Shown: positions 1 through 9,202, counted from the stretch's first letter. The stretch is 64,000 nt of DNA from Pseudomonas denitrificans (nom. rej.) (GCF_008807415.1 NZ_CP043626.1:1736001-1800000), one strand, 5' to 3'. Program-made: numbers and translations. The notes: a model not told the origin generated them from the letters alone.

Positions 1-191
1 AAGGCATCCGTTTCGTTATTGTCGATTGAGGGGATGTGACTTCTGCCGATGCTAAGTAAGGGCTGGCCCTGTGCCGTTGCTCCTGTCTGCCAAGTGATTG
101 GGTGTGGTTGCCAGATCGCCCAAGGCTTCTATTTCCGGGAAAAGTGGGCTCGCTGCGCCGAAAAGGTGCAGATAGTCGGAATTCCTGCCGA
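1..191. other. Left edge; no gene supported
   Basis: No convincing gene lies here. A plus-strand frame reads into a TGA at 27-29 and could be the last residues (GIRFVIVD) of a gene starting before the window, but so short a tail cannot be assigned. Confidence 0.3.
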
Positions 192-1139
192 TCAGCGCGA
201 ACGCGAGATCAGTGACGGTTGCTCCGCATACAGGCGTTTGTACAACGCCGAGAAGTGACTGGAACTGGCGAACCCCAGGTCCAGTGCCAGGTGGGTGATG
301 CTCTGCTGCGGCTCCTGCTTGAGCCGGCGGCGCGCCTCGGCCAGGCGCAGGCTGAGGAAGAACTGCTGCGGTGTGCTCTGGCAGATCTGCCGGAAGCAGT
401 ACTGCAAGGTGCGCTGGCTGGTGTTCAGGCGCTGGCTCAGTTCCAGCAGCGACAGCGGCTCGGAGAGGTCGGCCTGCATGCGCTCGATGGCTGCCAGCAC
501 CAGGCGGCGATGTTGCTGCAATGAGCGCGGCGCGCCTTCGCGGTCGTTGCCGGGGAGGATTTCTTCCAGTGCCTGCAGTACGTGGCTGAGCACCAGGGCG
601 ACTGCATGCCCGGCCTGCTGCGGATCGTCCACCCGCCACGGCTCGCCTTCGAAGCCGGCGAGGGCGTCGCACAGGCTGCGGCGCAGGCCGCCGGCGCCAG
701 TAGGCGAAAGCTCCAGGCGTCGTTGCTGCAGCGCGCGTTCGAACAGCTCGCGCTCATCTGCGCCGAGCAGACGTTCCAGCTGTGGCTGGCTGAAGGTCAG
801 GCCGAGCATGTGGATTTCCCCGGCGGCGCAGATTTCCAGCTCGCGGCCGCCTTCGAGCACCAGCAGGGTGTCGTCGTGCAGGGCCTGGCCGTTGAAGCGC
901 GAATCGGCACTGGCGCGCAGCGGGATGCCGATCACCAGGTGGCCGGCGGGCGGCGCCATGTTCTCGTGCAGGTGCAGGTTGGAGTGTTCGTAGATCAGCG
1001 AGGCGCCGGGCAACTGCACATGCAGCAGCTCCGCCTGCAGGCGGCCGTGGCCGAGCTGGGTGTAGTCCTGGCTCCAGCCGGCGAGGGCGCAGGCCAGTTC
1101 ATCGGAGTCGGTTGCCTGGTGGCGGGCGATGCCGGTCAT
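192..1139 (-). CDS. AraC-family regulator, probably of the amino-alcohol operon
   Basis: The 315-residue protein has a variable N-terminal sensing half and a C-terminal AraC double helix-turn-helix over the last ~100 residues, seen as the LSLLELSQRLNTSQRTLQ recognition region followed by LALDLGFASSSHFSALYKR. The start is supported by GAGGTGA about 9 bases upstream. It lies 92 bp downstream of the kinase on the same strand as permease, phospho-lyase and kinase, so it may be co-transcribed and act as the pathway activator, as EutR/EatR-type AraC proteins do for ethanolamine genes. The inducer cannot be read from sequence. Family confidence is high; target assignment is inference from position. 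Confidence 0.85.
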   Translation of the reverse strand: MTGIARHQATDSDELACALAGWSQDYTQLGHGRLQAELLHVQLPGASLIYEHSNLHLHENMAPPAGHLVIGIPLRASADSRFNGQALHDDTLLVLEGGRELEICAAGEIHMLGLTFSQPQLERLLGADERELFERALQQRRLELSPTGAGGLRRSLCDALAGFEGEPWRVDDPQQAGHAVALVLSHVLQALEEILPGNDREGAPRSLQQHRRLVLAAIERMQADLSEPLSLLELSQRLNTSQRTLQYCFRQICQSTPQQFFLSLRLAEARRRLKQEPQQSITHLALDLGFASSSHFSALYKRLYAEQPSLISRSR

Positions 1140-1231
1140 TGCGGGTCACCTCGGTTGTGCGCCGAGTATCGGTCAGTGCTGGCGCGCAGGCTTGTGCCTG
1201 CGCGCCAGGGTGTTGCGGCGCTCTGCCAGTT

Positions 1232-2266
1232 TCAGCGGCCGGCGAGGTAGGCGGCGGCCAGTGTACAGGCGCGCTCGATCAGCATGGGCGCCAGTTCCCG
1301 GGCGGTTTCGCTGTTGCGTCGGGTATGCACCCAGCCCAGGTAGGTGGTTCCGCGCAGGGCGAGGAACAGCGGCAGCGCGGCGCGGTCGTCTTCGGACAGT
1401 GGCTTGACCGAGTCGTAGCCGGCCAGCAGCGCCGCCTGGATCTGCGCCAGGCGCGGGTCGTCCAGGCAGAAGTACAGCGCGGTGGCCAGCTCGAACATGT
1501 GCCAGCCGAAGCCGGCATCGTCGAAGTCGATCAGCTGCAGTTCGCCGCCTTCGAGCAGCAGGTTCTCCGGCACCAGGTCCGCGTGGATCATGCCGAAGTT
1601 GCCCAGGCTGCGGCCGTAGCGGCGCAGGTCCAGGCGGGCTTCCTGGCGTGCCCGCTGGAGCAGTTCGCGCTGCTCGGTGCTGAGCAGGTCCAGCTCCCAG
1701 AAACGCCCCCAGAACGGGTTGGCGCCCACCAGGCCTTCTTCATCCCAGGCATGCCGGGTGAACTCGTTGGGCTGACGCCACTGCGCCGAATTCAGGTGGA
1801 TGCGCGCGGCCACCGCGCCGGCCTGGTGGAACAGCGCCTCGATATCGCCATCTGCGCTCAGGCCCTGCTCGGCGGAGCCCAGGGTGCTGCCGGACAGCCA
1901 GCCGAGCATGTCGACGAAGCGCGATTCTTCCAGCGCGGTGCTGCGCACCTCGGCCAGGTGCTCGCCGCTGCGGGTGCGGATGATGCTGGGTACGCCGATA
2001 CCGCCGGCGGCCAGCTGCTCCATCCAGGTCAGCTCCGAGCGCAGCGCCGCTTCGCTGTGGTAGCCGCCGCGGTGCACGCGCAGGGCACTGCGGGTGCCGT
2101 CGCTGCGGGTGGCGCAGAACACTGCGTTCTCACGGTACTTGAGCAACTCCAGGCCGACGAAATCGCCGTCCCAGTGGCGCAGCGCGTCCAGCGCCAGGTC
2201 GCGCAGGCAGGCGATCTGCTGGTCGTGATCAAGCTCTGCGAAACCAGCCTTGGCAAAGTCGTTCAT
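1232..2266 (-). CDS. APH-fold small-molecule kinase (hydroxylysine/ethanolamine kinase-like)
   Basis: The 344-residue protein has the aminoglycoside-phosphotransferase/choline-kinase fold. The catalytic loop HADLVPEN is near residue 227 and the metal-binding LIDFDD about 18 residues later. A GAGGAGCC ribosome site precedes the ATG. It lies 9 bp after the class-III aminotransferase-like gene and in one operon with an amino-alcohol permease. In animals the hydroxylysine kinase (AGPHD1) and its phospholyase partner have this same pair of folds, and Erwinia and Pseudomonas enzymology describes ATP:amino-alcohol kinases. The likely role is phosphorylation of a hydroxyl on an amino alcohol (ethanolamine, 1-aminopropan-2-ol or hydroxylysine). 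The substrate is inferred. Confidence 0.8.
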   Translation of the reverse strand: MNDFAKAGFAELDHDQQIACLRDLALDALRHWDGDFVGLELLKYRENAVFCATRSDGTRSALRVHRGGYHSEAALRSELTWMEQLAAGGIGVPSIIRTRSGEHLAEVRSTALEESRFVDMLGWLSGSTLGSAEQGLSADGDIEALFHQAGAVAARIHLNSAQWRQPNEFTRHAWDEEGLVGANPFWGRFWELDLLSTEQRELLQRARQEARLDLRRYGRSLGNFGMIHADLVPENLLLEGGELQLIDFDDAGFGWHMFELATALYFCLDDPRLAQIQAALLAGYDSVKPLSEDDRAALPLFLALRGTTYLGWVHTRRNSETARELAPMLIERACTLAAAYLAGR

Positions 2267-2275
2267 GGTGGCTCC

Positions 2276-3550
2276 TCAGAGTTCGCTCAGGACCTGGTCC
2301 AGGGTGTCGATGAACAGCTCGCCGTGCTCGGCCTCGAACACCAGTGGCGGGCGGATCTTGAGGATGTTGTCGTCGCCGCCGATCTTGCTGATCAGTACGC
2401 CGCGCTGGCGCATGCGGTTGACGATGCGCCGCGCTTCGAGCCCGGCCGGCTCGCGGCTGGCGCGGTCGCGCACCAGTTCCACGGCGAAGAACAGGCCCTG
2501 GCCGCGAACGTCACCGATGATCGAGTGGCGCTCGGCGAGGCGGTGCAGCTCGGCGCTGAGCTTGGCACCCTGGCGCCGGGCGTTGCCTTGCAGGTCCTGC
2601 TCGGTGATCACGTCGAGCACAGCCTGGCCGACGGCCGCGGCCACCGGCGAGCCGCCGAAGGTGTTGAAGTACATGTTGCTGCGGCCGAAGGTCTCCACGC
2701 GCTCGCGGGTGGTTACCACACCCGCCAGGGGGAAGCCGTTGCCCATGGGTTTGCCGAGGGTGACGATGTCTGGCACCAGCGGGTGCGACTGGTGGCCCCA
2801 CATGTGGTCGCCAGTGCGGGCGAAGCCCGATTGCACCTCGTCGGTGATCAGCAGGCCGCCGGCATCGCGCACCAGCTTCGCCACGCGCTCCAGGTAGCCG
2901 GCCGGGAGACGGGGGATGCCTTCGTTGGCGAACAGGGTGTCGATCAGCATGGCCGCCAGGCCGACGCCGGCCGTCTGCAGCTCGGCGATGGCTTCGGCGA
3001 CCTTGGCCACGTAACGCTCGGCGATTTGCTCGGGCGTGCCGTCGGCATGGTAGAGGCAGGGGATCGGCACGGCCCGCGCGTGGGCGGAGAACGGCTCGGA
3101 GCTGGGCAGCGCGGTAGTCACTGCCGCCAGGCTGGTGGTGTTGCCGTGGTAGTTGTAGTCGCTGACGATCACGCCCTTGTTGCCGGTGGTGAAGCGCGCG
3201 ATGCGCAGGGCCAGCTCGTTGGCCTCGCTGCCGGTGCAGGTGAACATCAGGCTGTCGAGGGGCTCTGCGAAGGTCGCGGTGAGGCTCTCGGCGTAGCGCA
3301 CCACGCGCTCGTTGAGGTAACGGGTGTGGATGTTCAGCATCGCCGCCTGTTCGGCCATGGCCGCCACCACCCTGGGGTGGCAATGGCCGACGCAGGGCAC
3401 GTTGTTGTAGCAGTCCAGGTAGCGCTTGCCGGCGGCGTCGATGAGCCAGACGCCGTCGCCTTTCACCAGCTCCAGCGGCTCGTCGTAGAACAGCGGCGAG
3501 GCATCGCCCATGACCTGGTGGCGGCGTTGCAGCAGGGTGGGTTCAGACAT
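2276..3550 (-). CDS. PLP-dependent class-III aminotransferase-like phospho-lyase
   Basis: The 424-residue PLP fold-type I protein keeps the class-III signature: the cofactor Asp in LLITDEVQSGFARTG near residue 237 and the Schiff-base Lys in TLGKPMGNGFP near residue 266. The GKPMGNGFP context and overall sequence resemble AGXT2L1/AGXT2L2, which are phospho-lyases rather than transaminases and eliminate phosphate and ammonia from O-phosphoethanolamine or 5-phosphohydroxylysine. Pairing with the kinase makes a kinase/lyase route likely, yielding an aldehyde, ammonia and phosphate. The ATG used is preceded by GGAGA at 9 bases; an in-frame ATG three codons earlier sits directly on that ribosome site. 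It overlaps the permease stop by a few bases, so translation is probably coupled. Confidence 0.8.
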   Translation of the reverse strand: MSEPTLLQRRHQVMGDASPLFYDEPLELVKGDGVWLIDAAGKRYLDCYNNVPCVGHCHPRVVAAMAEQAAMLNIHTRYLNERVVRYAESLTATFAEPLDSLMFTCTGSEANELALRIARFTTGNKGVIVSDYNYHGNTTSLAAVTTALPSSEPFSAHARAVPIPCLYHADGTPEQIAERYVAKVAEAIAELQTAGVGLAAMLIDTLFANEGIPRLPAGYLERVAKLVRDAGGLLITDEVQSGFARTGDHMWGHQSHPLVPDIVTLGKPMGNGFPLAGVVTTRERVETFGRSNMYFNTFGGSPVAAAVGQAVLDVITEQDLQGNARRQGAKLSAELHRLAERHSIIGDVRGQGLFFAVELVRDRASREPAGLEARRIVNRMRQRGVLISKIGGDDNILKIRPPLVFEAEHGELFIDTLDQVLSEL

Positions 3551-4883
3551 TCTCGGCATTCTCCAGGGGCTTGCCGGCGCGGGATGCGGCGCGCAGCAGG
3601 TAGTTGAGGATGAGGGCGGCGACCACCGGGGCCAGGGCGCTGAGCATCGCCACTTCGAGCTGGAAGCAGGCGGCGATCACCACCAGCGTCAGCAGCATGC
3701 CGACGCTGGCCACGAGCGGGCCGCCGCGCAGGCGGAACGGGCGCACCAGGCCAGGCTGGGTGCGGTGCAGGCGCAGGTAGGCGGCGAACAGCACCAGGTG
3801 GCAGCTACCCAGCAGCAGGACGATGCACAGCAGGAGTTTTTCCGGCGGCACCAGGGTCAGCGGCAGGCCGATCACGGTCAGCACCAGCAGGGCGACGTAA
3901 GGCGAACCACGGCGGTTGGTGCGGGCCAGGGCGGCGGGGAAGAAACCGTCACGGGCCAGGGCGAACAGCTGGCGGGAGGCGGAGAACACCACCGAGAAGA
4001 AGGTCGCCAGCAGGCCGCACACGGCACCGGAACCGACCAGCAGCGGCAGCCAGTCACGCTCGCCGTAGAGCCCGCCGTGGGTCATGGCGGCGTACAGCGG
4101 GTCGCCCGCATTGCCGACCACTTCCACACCGGCTGCGCCCGGCGCGCTGATCACCACGGTCAGGGCGGTCAGCAGCAGGGTAGCGACGGCGGCGATGATC
4201 CCGCGCGGCATGCTGCGGCCCGGCTCGGCGGCTTCCTCGGCGGCGGAGGCGACCTGCTCCAGGCAGATGAACATCCAGATGGCGAAGGGCACGCAGGCGA
4301 AAACGCCAGCGACGCTCACGCCCGGCAGTGCGCTGCTGGCGTTGGGCAGCGGGCTGCCGCTAGTGGCCAGCAGGTTTTCCCAGTGCACGTGGGGCAGCAT
4401 GGCGCCGCCGAAGGCCAGCAGCGCGATGGCCGCCACGGCGCCGGCCAGCAGGGTCAGCCCGAGGGCCTCGCCGACGCCGACGATGTGAATGCCGATGATT
4501 ACCGCGAACAGGCCGATGCGCACCGGCCAGCCGCCGAAGCCGAACACCGACTCCATGTAGGCGGCGAGGAAGTTGGCGGCCGCGCCGGTGCCGATGGTCA
4601 GCGCCAGCGCACAGGCCGCGCCAACCAGGTAGCCGACGAAAGGCCCGAAGGCCAGCTGCGCGTAGGCGAACACGCCGCCGGCATGGGGCCGCGCGGTGGA
4701 CAGTTCGCACACGCACAGCGCCAGGCCGCCGCAGAGCACGGCCATCAGCAGGGTGGCGACGAGCATGTTGGCCCAGCCGCTGCTGGCCAGGCCGTAGTTC
4801 CAGCCGGAGAACTGCCCGGCGATGACCAGTGAAATGCCGAGCCCGGCGATCTGGGGCCAGCGGAGTACGCCTTGTTTGAGCAT
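3543..4883 (-). CDS. APC-superfamily amino acid/ethanolamine-type permease
   Basis: The 446-residue inner-membrane protein has about 12 hydrophobic segments and the APC hallmark near the N-terminus (LVIAGQFSGWNYGLASSGW), which resembles ethanolamine permeases. It is the first gene of the operon permease - phospho-lyase - kinase, and the next gene starts inside its last codons. The ribosome site is AAGGGACAACC before the ATG. The role inferred is proton-coupled import of the amino alcohol that the two downstream enzymes degrade. General amino acid uptake cannot be excluded from sequence alone. Confidence 0.8.
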   Translation of the reverse strand: MLKQGVLRWPQIAGLGISLVIAGQFSGWNYGLASSGWANMLVATLLMAVLCGGLALCVCELSTARPHAGGVFAYAQLAFGPFVGYLVGAACALALTIGTGAAANFLAAYMESVFGFGGWPVRIGLFAVIIGIHIVGVGEALGLTLLAGAVAAIALLAFGGAMLPHVHWENLLATSGSPLPNASSALPGVSVAGVFACVPFAIWMFICLEQVASAAEEAAEPGRSMPRGIIAAVATLLLTALTVVISAPGAAGVEVVGNAGDPLYAAMTHGGLYGERDWLPLLVGSGAVCGLLATFFSVVFSASRQLFALARDGFFPAALARTNRRGSPYVALLVLTVIGLPLTLVPPEKLLLCIVLLLGSCHLVLFAAYLRLHRTQPGLVRPFRLRGGPLVASVGMLLTLVVIAACFQLEVAMLSALAPVVAALILNYLLRAASRAGKPLENAENV

Positions 4884-5235
4884 GGTGGTTGTCCCTTGCC
4901 TGTAAGTGATGAGGAGTGAACGGCAGTCAGCCGCGGGCGCCGGAGCGTTGCGGGCAAGGGAGGTGTTCGGCGGGTGCCGAGCGGTGGATGCGTGGAATCA
5001 TGGAGCGGCCCTTCTTGTTGTTTTATGGGTTGGTGCACGCGCCCGCCGTCAGCTGCGGCGGGCAGGGAGAAGGTACGAAGGGCGCGGGGTGGGGCGATAT
5101 CAGAAATGCGCAAAGACGTCCGCGCGGATCGTTGGTCTGTCGGGCCCATGACGCGCCAGCGTTATCCGCCCTGCGCCCTTGCTCGCGATTCGGACTGCAC
5201 GCAGGCCGCTTCCGGATTTCATTTTTCACAGGCAT
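4884..5235. promoter_or_regulatory. Upstream region of the amino-alcohol operon
   Basis: About 350 bp without a gene lies between the permease start and the terminator of paaZ. It must hold the operon promoter on the minus strand, but I see no clear -35/-10 pair, no GG-N10-GC sigma-54 site and no obvious direct repeats of AraC type. Short frames here have no coding character. Confidence 0.4.
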
Positions 5236-5260
5236 GAAAAAACCGGCCCGAAGGCCGGTC
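5236..5260 (-). terminator. Rho-independent terminator after paaZ
   Basis: Read on the minus strand, ACCGGCC-TTCG-GGCCGGT is followed by six T. It lies about 35 bp beyond the paaZ stop and closes the paaABCDE-paaZ transcript. Confidence 0.85.
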
Positions 5261-5293
5261 GAAGATGACACCGGAGTCTCTACGCTCAGCGCA

Positions 5294-7345
5294 TCACGCG
5301 CGCTTGAGCACCAGGGTGAGGATGTCGTAGCTGGCCACCAGTTCGCCGAGCTGGTTGGTGACTTCCACGTCCCAGGCCACCACGCCCTGCGGCTCGCCCT
5401 TGGGGCTCTTCTTGCCCTGGTCGATCTTGCGCTTGCAGGTCAGGCGGGCCTGGATGGTGTCGCCGATGCCCACCGGGTTGATGAAGCGCAGGGTGTCCAG
5501 GCCGTAGTTGGCCAGCACCGGACCGACGCCGGGGGAGACGAACAGGCCGGCCGCCGCCGAGAGCACGAAGTAGCCGTGGGCGATGCGCTTGCCGAACTGC
5601 GAATCCTTCGCTGCCAGTTCGTCGAAGTGCATGTAGAAGTGGTCGCCGGACAGGCAGCCGAAGTTGACCAGGTCGGCCTCGGTGACGGTGCGGCGGTGGG
5701 TCAGCAGCGACTCGCCGATCTTCAGATCGTCGAAGTAGCGGCGGAACGGGTGCACTTCGGTCTCGTAGACCTTGGCGCCACGCACGTATTCGCCGGTGAC
5801 GGCCATCAGCATGGTCGGCGAGCCCTGAACGGCAGTGCGCTGCAAGTAGTGCTTCACCGCGCGCAGGCCGCCCAGTTCTTCACCGCCACCGGCACGACCC
5901 GGGCCGCCGTGCTTGAGCACCGGCAGCGGCGAGCCGTGCCCGGTGGATTCGGCGGCGGACTCGCGGTCGAGGATGTGCAGGCGGCCGTGCAGTGCGCCCA
6001 TGGCCGGAACGACTTTCGCCGCTACCTGCGGATCACGGGTGATCAGGCTCGCCACCAGGCTGCCCTTGCCGCGGGCGGCAAGGGCGATGGCTTCGTCGAT
6101 GTCGTCGTAGGCCATCAGGGTGCTCACCGGGCCGAAGGCCTCGATGTCGTGGGCGCCGCCTTCGGCGTGCGGGTCACGGCTGCGCAGCAGGGTCGGGGCG
6201 AAGAATGCGCCTTCGCTGACGCCGTCGCCGCGCGGGGCGAAGCCATCTTTTGCGCCGAAGACCAGCTCGCTGGACTTCAGCAGTGCTTCGACGCGCTCGG
6301 CAACGTCGGACTGCTGGGCGTGGGAGGCCAGGGCGCCCATCTTCACGCCTTCCACCGACGGGTCACCGACCACGACCTTGGCCAGGCGCTCACGCAGGCG
6401 CTCGGCAACGGCGTCGATGTGCCTGGCGGGAACGATGGCGCGGCGGATGGCGGTGCATTTCTGCCCGGCCTTGGCGGTCATCTCGCGGGCCACTTCCTTG
6501 ACGAAGAGGTCGAACTCTTCGTCGTCCGGGGTGACGTCCGGGGCGAGGATGGCGCAGTTCAGCGAGTCGGCCTCTGCATTGAACGGCACCGAATTGCGGA
6601 TCAGGTTGGGGTTCACGCGCAGCTTGGCGGCGGTGTCGGCGGAGCCGGTGAAAGTCACCACGTCCTGGCCCTGCAAGCGGTCCAGTAGGTCGCCGGTGCC
6701 GCCGATGATCAGCTGCAGGCTGCCGGCCGGCAGCAGGCCGGACTCATGCATCACGCGCACGGCGGCCTCGGTGATGTAGCTGGTGGCGGTGGCCGGCTTG
6801 ACGATGCACGGCATGCCGGCGAGGAAGCTCGGCGCGAACTTTTCCAGCATCCCCCAGATGGGGAAGTTGAAGGCGTTGATGTGCACGGCGATGCCGCCGC
6901 GCGGCACCAGGATGTGGCTGCCGGCGAACTTGCCGGTCTTGCCCAGCGGGATCGCCGGGCCTTCATGGACGACGTTGCCCGAGGGTAGCTCGCGACCGCC
7001 GACGCCCGCGTAGGCGAACAGGGTGCCGGCGCCGCCTTCGATGTCGATCCAGCTGTCGGCGCGGGTGGCGCCGCTGTGGCGGGAAATCTCGTAGAGCTGT
7101 TCCTTGCGCTCGGTCAGGTACAGCGCCAGGGCCTTCAGGCGCTGGGCGCGCTGCTGGAAGTCCATGGACATCAGTTCTTTCAGGCCCTGCTCGCGGGCGT
7201 GGGCGACGGCTTGCCCGAAGTCCAGCGTCTCTTCGTGGGTGCGCGCGACGGTCTGGCCGTTGAGCGCGCTACGCAGCGCCTGGGCGCCATGCTGGCCGAC
7301 CCAGCGGCCGCCGATGAAACTTTGCAGGATTGGCTCTTGGGCCAT
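5294..7345 (-). CDS. paaZ: PaaZ, oxepin-CoA hydrolase / semialdehyde dehydrogenase
   Basis: The 683-residue bifunctional ring-cleavage enzyme of phenylacetate catabolism hydrolyses oxepin-CoA and oxidises the semialdehyde to 3-oxo-5,6-dehydrosuberyl-CoA with NADP. The N-terminal ~520 residues form an aldehyde dehydrogenase with the nucleophile in GQKCTAIRRA (Cys ~296) and the FTGSADTAAKLR cofactor loop. The C-terminal ~150 residues form a MaoC hot-dog hydratase with the SGDHFYMHFDE active-site segment. Length matches E. coli PaaZ. The frame stays open 62 codons further upstream, but GGAGGAAG sits 8 bases before the chosen ATG and homology begins there. It is the last gene of the epoxidase operon. 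Confidence 0.95.
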   Translation of the reverse strand: MAQEPILQSFIGGRWVGQHGAQALRSALNGQTVARTHEETLDFGQAVAHAREQGLKELMSMDFQQRAQRLKALALYLTERKEQLYEISRHSGATRADSWIDIEGGAGTLFAYAGVGGRELPSGNVVHEGPAIPLGKTGKFAGSHILVPRGGIAVHINAFNFPIWGMLEKFAPSFLAGMPCIVKPATATSYITEAAVRVMHESGLLPAGSLQLIIGGTGDLLDRLQGQDVVTFTGSADTAAKLRVNPNLIRNSVPFNAEADSLNCAILAPDVTPDDEEFDLFVKEVAREMTAKAGQKCTAIRRAIVPARHIDAVAERLRERLAKVVVGDPSVEGVKMGALASHAQQSDVAERVEALLKSSELVFGAKDGFAPRGDGVSEGAFFAPTLLRSRDPHAEGGAHDIEAFGPVSTLMAYDDIDEAIALAARGKGSLVASLITRDPQVAAKVVPAMGALHGRLHILDRESAAESTGHGSPLPVLKHGGPGRAGGGEELGGLRAVKHYLQRTAVQGSPTMLMAVTGEYVRGAKVYETEVHPFRRYFDDLKIGESLLTHRRTVTEADLVNFGCLSGDHFYMHFDELAAKDSQFGKRIAHGYFVLSAAAGLFVSPGVGPVLANYGLDTLRFINPVGIGDTIQARLTCKRKIDQGKKSPKGEPQGVVAWDVEVTNQLGELVASYDILTLVLKRA

Positions 7346-7515
7346 GGTTGTCTTCCTCCGGATCGCTACGCAAGGGTGCCGGCTGCTGCCGGTGACCGCC
7401 GCGCCGGGTGGGCGACGGCGGTGCTTGTGAAGTGGCGGGACTGGGCCGCCGGATAAGGTTCGCCAGGAGCCTTGTGGGCCGATGGCGCTGGAGCATTTGG
7501 AGCACGGCGCTCCCT

Positions 7516-7544
7516 GTAGGAGCGCGCCCATGGGGCGCTCCTAC
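7516..7544. repeat. Palindromic intergenic repeat, family A
   Basis: GTAGGAGCGC and its exact complement enclose a short centre, forming a nearly continuous hairpin between paaE and paaZ. The same GTAGGAGCG...CGCTCCTAC arms recur at 11.7, 12.4, 24.2, 27.9, 30.4 and 39.3 kb. The form is that of Pseudomonas REP elements. Confidence 0.75.
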
Positions 7545-7566
7545 TGGTTGAGTCCGCAGCTACGAC

Positions 7567-8643
7567 TCAGAGCTGGTCGAAATCCAGCACCACGCTGTCG
7601 CTGATCGGGTACGCCTGGCAGCTCAGCACGTAGCCGGCCGCCACTTCGTAGTCCTCCAGGGCAAAGTTGCTGTCCATCTCCACCTCGCCGGATACCACCT
7701 TGCACTTGCAGGTCGAGCACACGCCGGCCTTGCAGGAGTAGGGCAGCTCGGCGCCGTGTTCGTTGCCGGCATCGAGCACGCTGACGCTGTTGCGGGCCAG
7801 CTCGAAGGACAGCTCACGGCCATCGCTGATCACGGTGATCTGGCTCTTCGCGCTGTCGATCGCGGCGGCAGCCTGGCGGGCCTCGCGCTTGCTCTCGCTG
7901 CCGGCGGCGGCGAACAGCTCGAAGTGAATGTGCTCGGCCGGCATGCCGTTGCCCTTGAGCTGGTCGCGCACGGTCTCGGTCATCGCCTGCGGGCCGCAGA
8001 TGAAGGCGGCGTCCAGGCTCTTCACGTCGAGCCAGCGGCTGAACAGCTGGCCGCACTTGTCGGCGTCGATGCGGCCGTTGTAGAGGTCCACGTCCTGTTG
8101 TTCGCGGCTGAACACGAAGATCAGGTTGAGGCGCTGCAGGTAGCGGTTCTTCAGGTCTTCGAGCTGCTCGCGGAACATCGCGGCGTTGCTGGAGCGGTTG
8201 CCGTAGAGCAGGGTGACGCGGCTGTTCGGCTCGGTTTCCAGGGTGGTCTTGACGATCGACAAGATCGGCGTGATGCCGCTGCCGGCGGCGACCGCCAGGT
8301 AGTTGCCGCGGCGCGCCGGGTCGAGCTGGACGTTGAAATGGCCGGCCGGCGGCATGACTTCCAGGCTGGCGCCGACCTTCAGCGCTTCGTTGGCATAGGC
8401 GGAGAAACGCCCGCCCGGCACGCGCTTGATCGCCACGCGCAGTTCGCCGTCATTGACGCCGCTGCAGATGGAATAGGAGCGGCGCACTTCCTCGCCGTCG
8501 AGCTGGGTGCGCATGACCAGGTGCTGGCCGTGCTCGAAGCGGAAGCTGTCGGCCAGGTCCGCCGGGACGTCGAAGGCGATGGACACGGCGTCGCGGGTTT
8601 CCGCGCGCACTTCCTTGATTTTCAGGCTGTGGAACTTGCTCAT
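7567..8643 (-). CDS. paaE: PaaE, reductase subunit of phenylacetyl-CoA 1,2-epoxidase
   Basis: The 358-residue reductase passes electrons from NADPH to the di-iron PaaAC core. The N-terminal FAD domain has the RSYSICS flavin-binding motif, the NAD(P) domain starts near GSGITPILSIVKTTL, and the C-terminal plant-type 2Fe-2S ferredoxin has the Cys cluster YSCKAGVCSTCKC plus a distal Cys in VLSCQAYP (about residues 302-345). It lies between paaD and paaZ on minus. About 220 bp with a palindromic repeat separates it from paaZ, which may therefore be read less. Confidence 0.95.
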   Translation of the reverse strand: MSKFHSLKIKEVRAETRDAVSIAFDVPADLADSFRFEHGQHLVMRTQLDGEEVRRSYSICSGVNDGELRVAIKRVPGGRFSAYANEALKVGASLEVMPPAGHFNVQLDPARRGNYLAVAAGSGITPILSIVKTTLETEPNSRVTLLYGNRSSNAAMFREQLEDLKNRYLQRLNLIFVFSREQQDVDLYNGRIDADKCGQLFSRWLDVKSLDAAFICGPQAMTETVRDQLKGNGMPAEHIHFELFAAAGSESKREARQAAAAIDSAKSQITVISDGRELSFELARNSVSVLDAGNEHGAELPYSCKAGVCSTCKCKVVSGEVEMDSNFALEDYEVAAGYVLSCQAYPISDSVVLDFDQL

Positions 8644-8668
8644 TGTTCTTCTCCGGCGGCGGCGCCGC

Positions 8669-9202
8669 TCAGATGCACTTGAAGTAGTCGAACGGTTCGC
8701 GGCAGTCGACGCAGCGGTACAGCGCCTTGCAGGCGGTCGAACCGAACTCGCTGAGCAGCTCGGTGTGCGCGCTGCCGCACTGCGGGCAGCAGACTTCCGG
8801 GCTTTCCCCGAGCAGGCTGCGCTTGCTGGTGCTGCCGGCCGGCGGGGCGATGCCGTAGGCGCGCAGCGCTTCGCGGCCGCTGTCGCTGATCCAGTCGGTG
8901 GTCCAGGCCGGGTTCAGCCGGCGCTCCAGTTGAGGCGCGGCGAAGCCGGCGTGTTCCAGGGCGTGCTGGATGTCCTGCTCGATGACCTCGGTGGCCGGGC
9001 AGCCGGAGTAGGTCGGGGTGACCACTACGTGCAGATGCCCGTCCTGCCAGTCGAGCCCGCGCACAATGCCCAGCTCGACCACGCTGACCACCGGCACTTC
9101 CGGGTCCATCACCGCGCCGAGCACGTTCCAGGCATGGCAGAGGTCGTCAGCGGAGCCTGCGCGCGCGCCGCGGTCGCTGGTAATCAGCTCACCAGGTCGC
9201 AT
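8669..9202 (-). CDS. paaD: PaaD, iron-sulfur assembly-like protein for the epoxidase
   Basis: The 177-residue protein has a DUF59/MIP18-type domain (VMDPEVPVVSVVELGIVRG, then a VTPTYSGCPAT region typical of FeS-carrier proteins) and a C-terminal Cys-rich ribbon (CCPQCGS, then CVDC). PaaD is required for an active PaaABCE complex, probably for cluster assembly. The start chosen (MRPGELIT) overlaps the end of paaC by 14 bases. The frame is open 22 codons further upstream, but those residues lie inside paaC and look non-native. The ribosome site is weak, which suggests translational coupling to paaC. Confidence 0.9.
   Translation of the reverse strand: MRPGELITSDRGARAGSADDLCHAWNVLGAVMDPEVPVVSVVELGIVRGLDWQDGHLHVVVTPTYSGCPATEVIEQDIQHALEHAGFAAPQLERRLNPAWTTDWISDSGREALRAYGIAPPAGSTSKRSLLGESPEVCCPQCGSAHTELLSEFGSTACKALYRCVDCREPFDYFKCI

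Noticed and set aside
49..258. Short plus-strand frame at the left edge
   Set aside because: It overlaps the AraC gene on the other strand and lacks a ribosome site and any recognisable motif.
1112..3607. Very long open frame opposite the kinase and phospho-lyase genes
   Set aside because: It is an antisense shadow of high-GC coding sequence: no family pattern, rich in Ala/Gly/Gln/His, while the minus strand holds clear enzymes.
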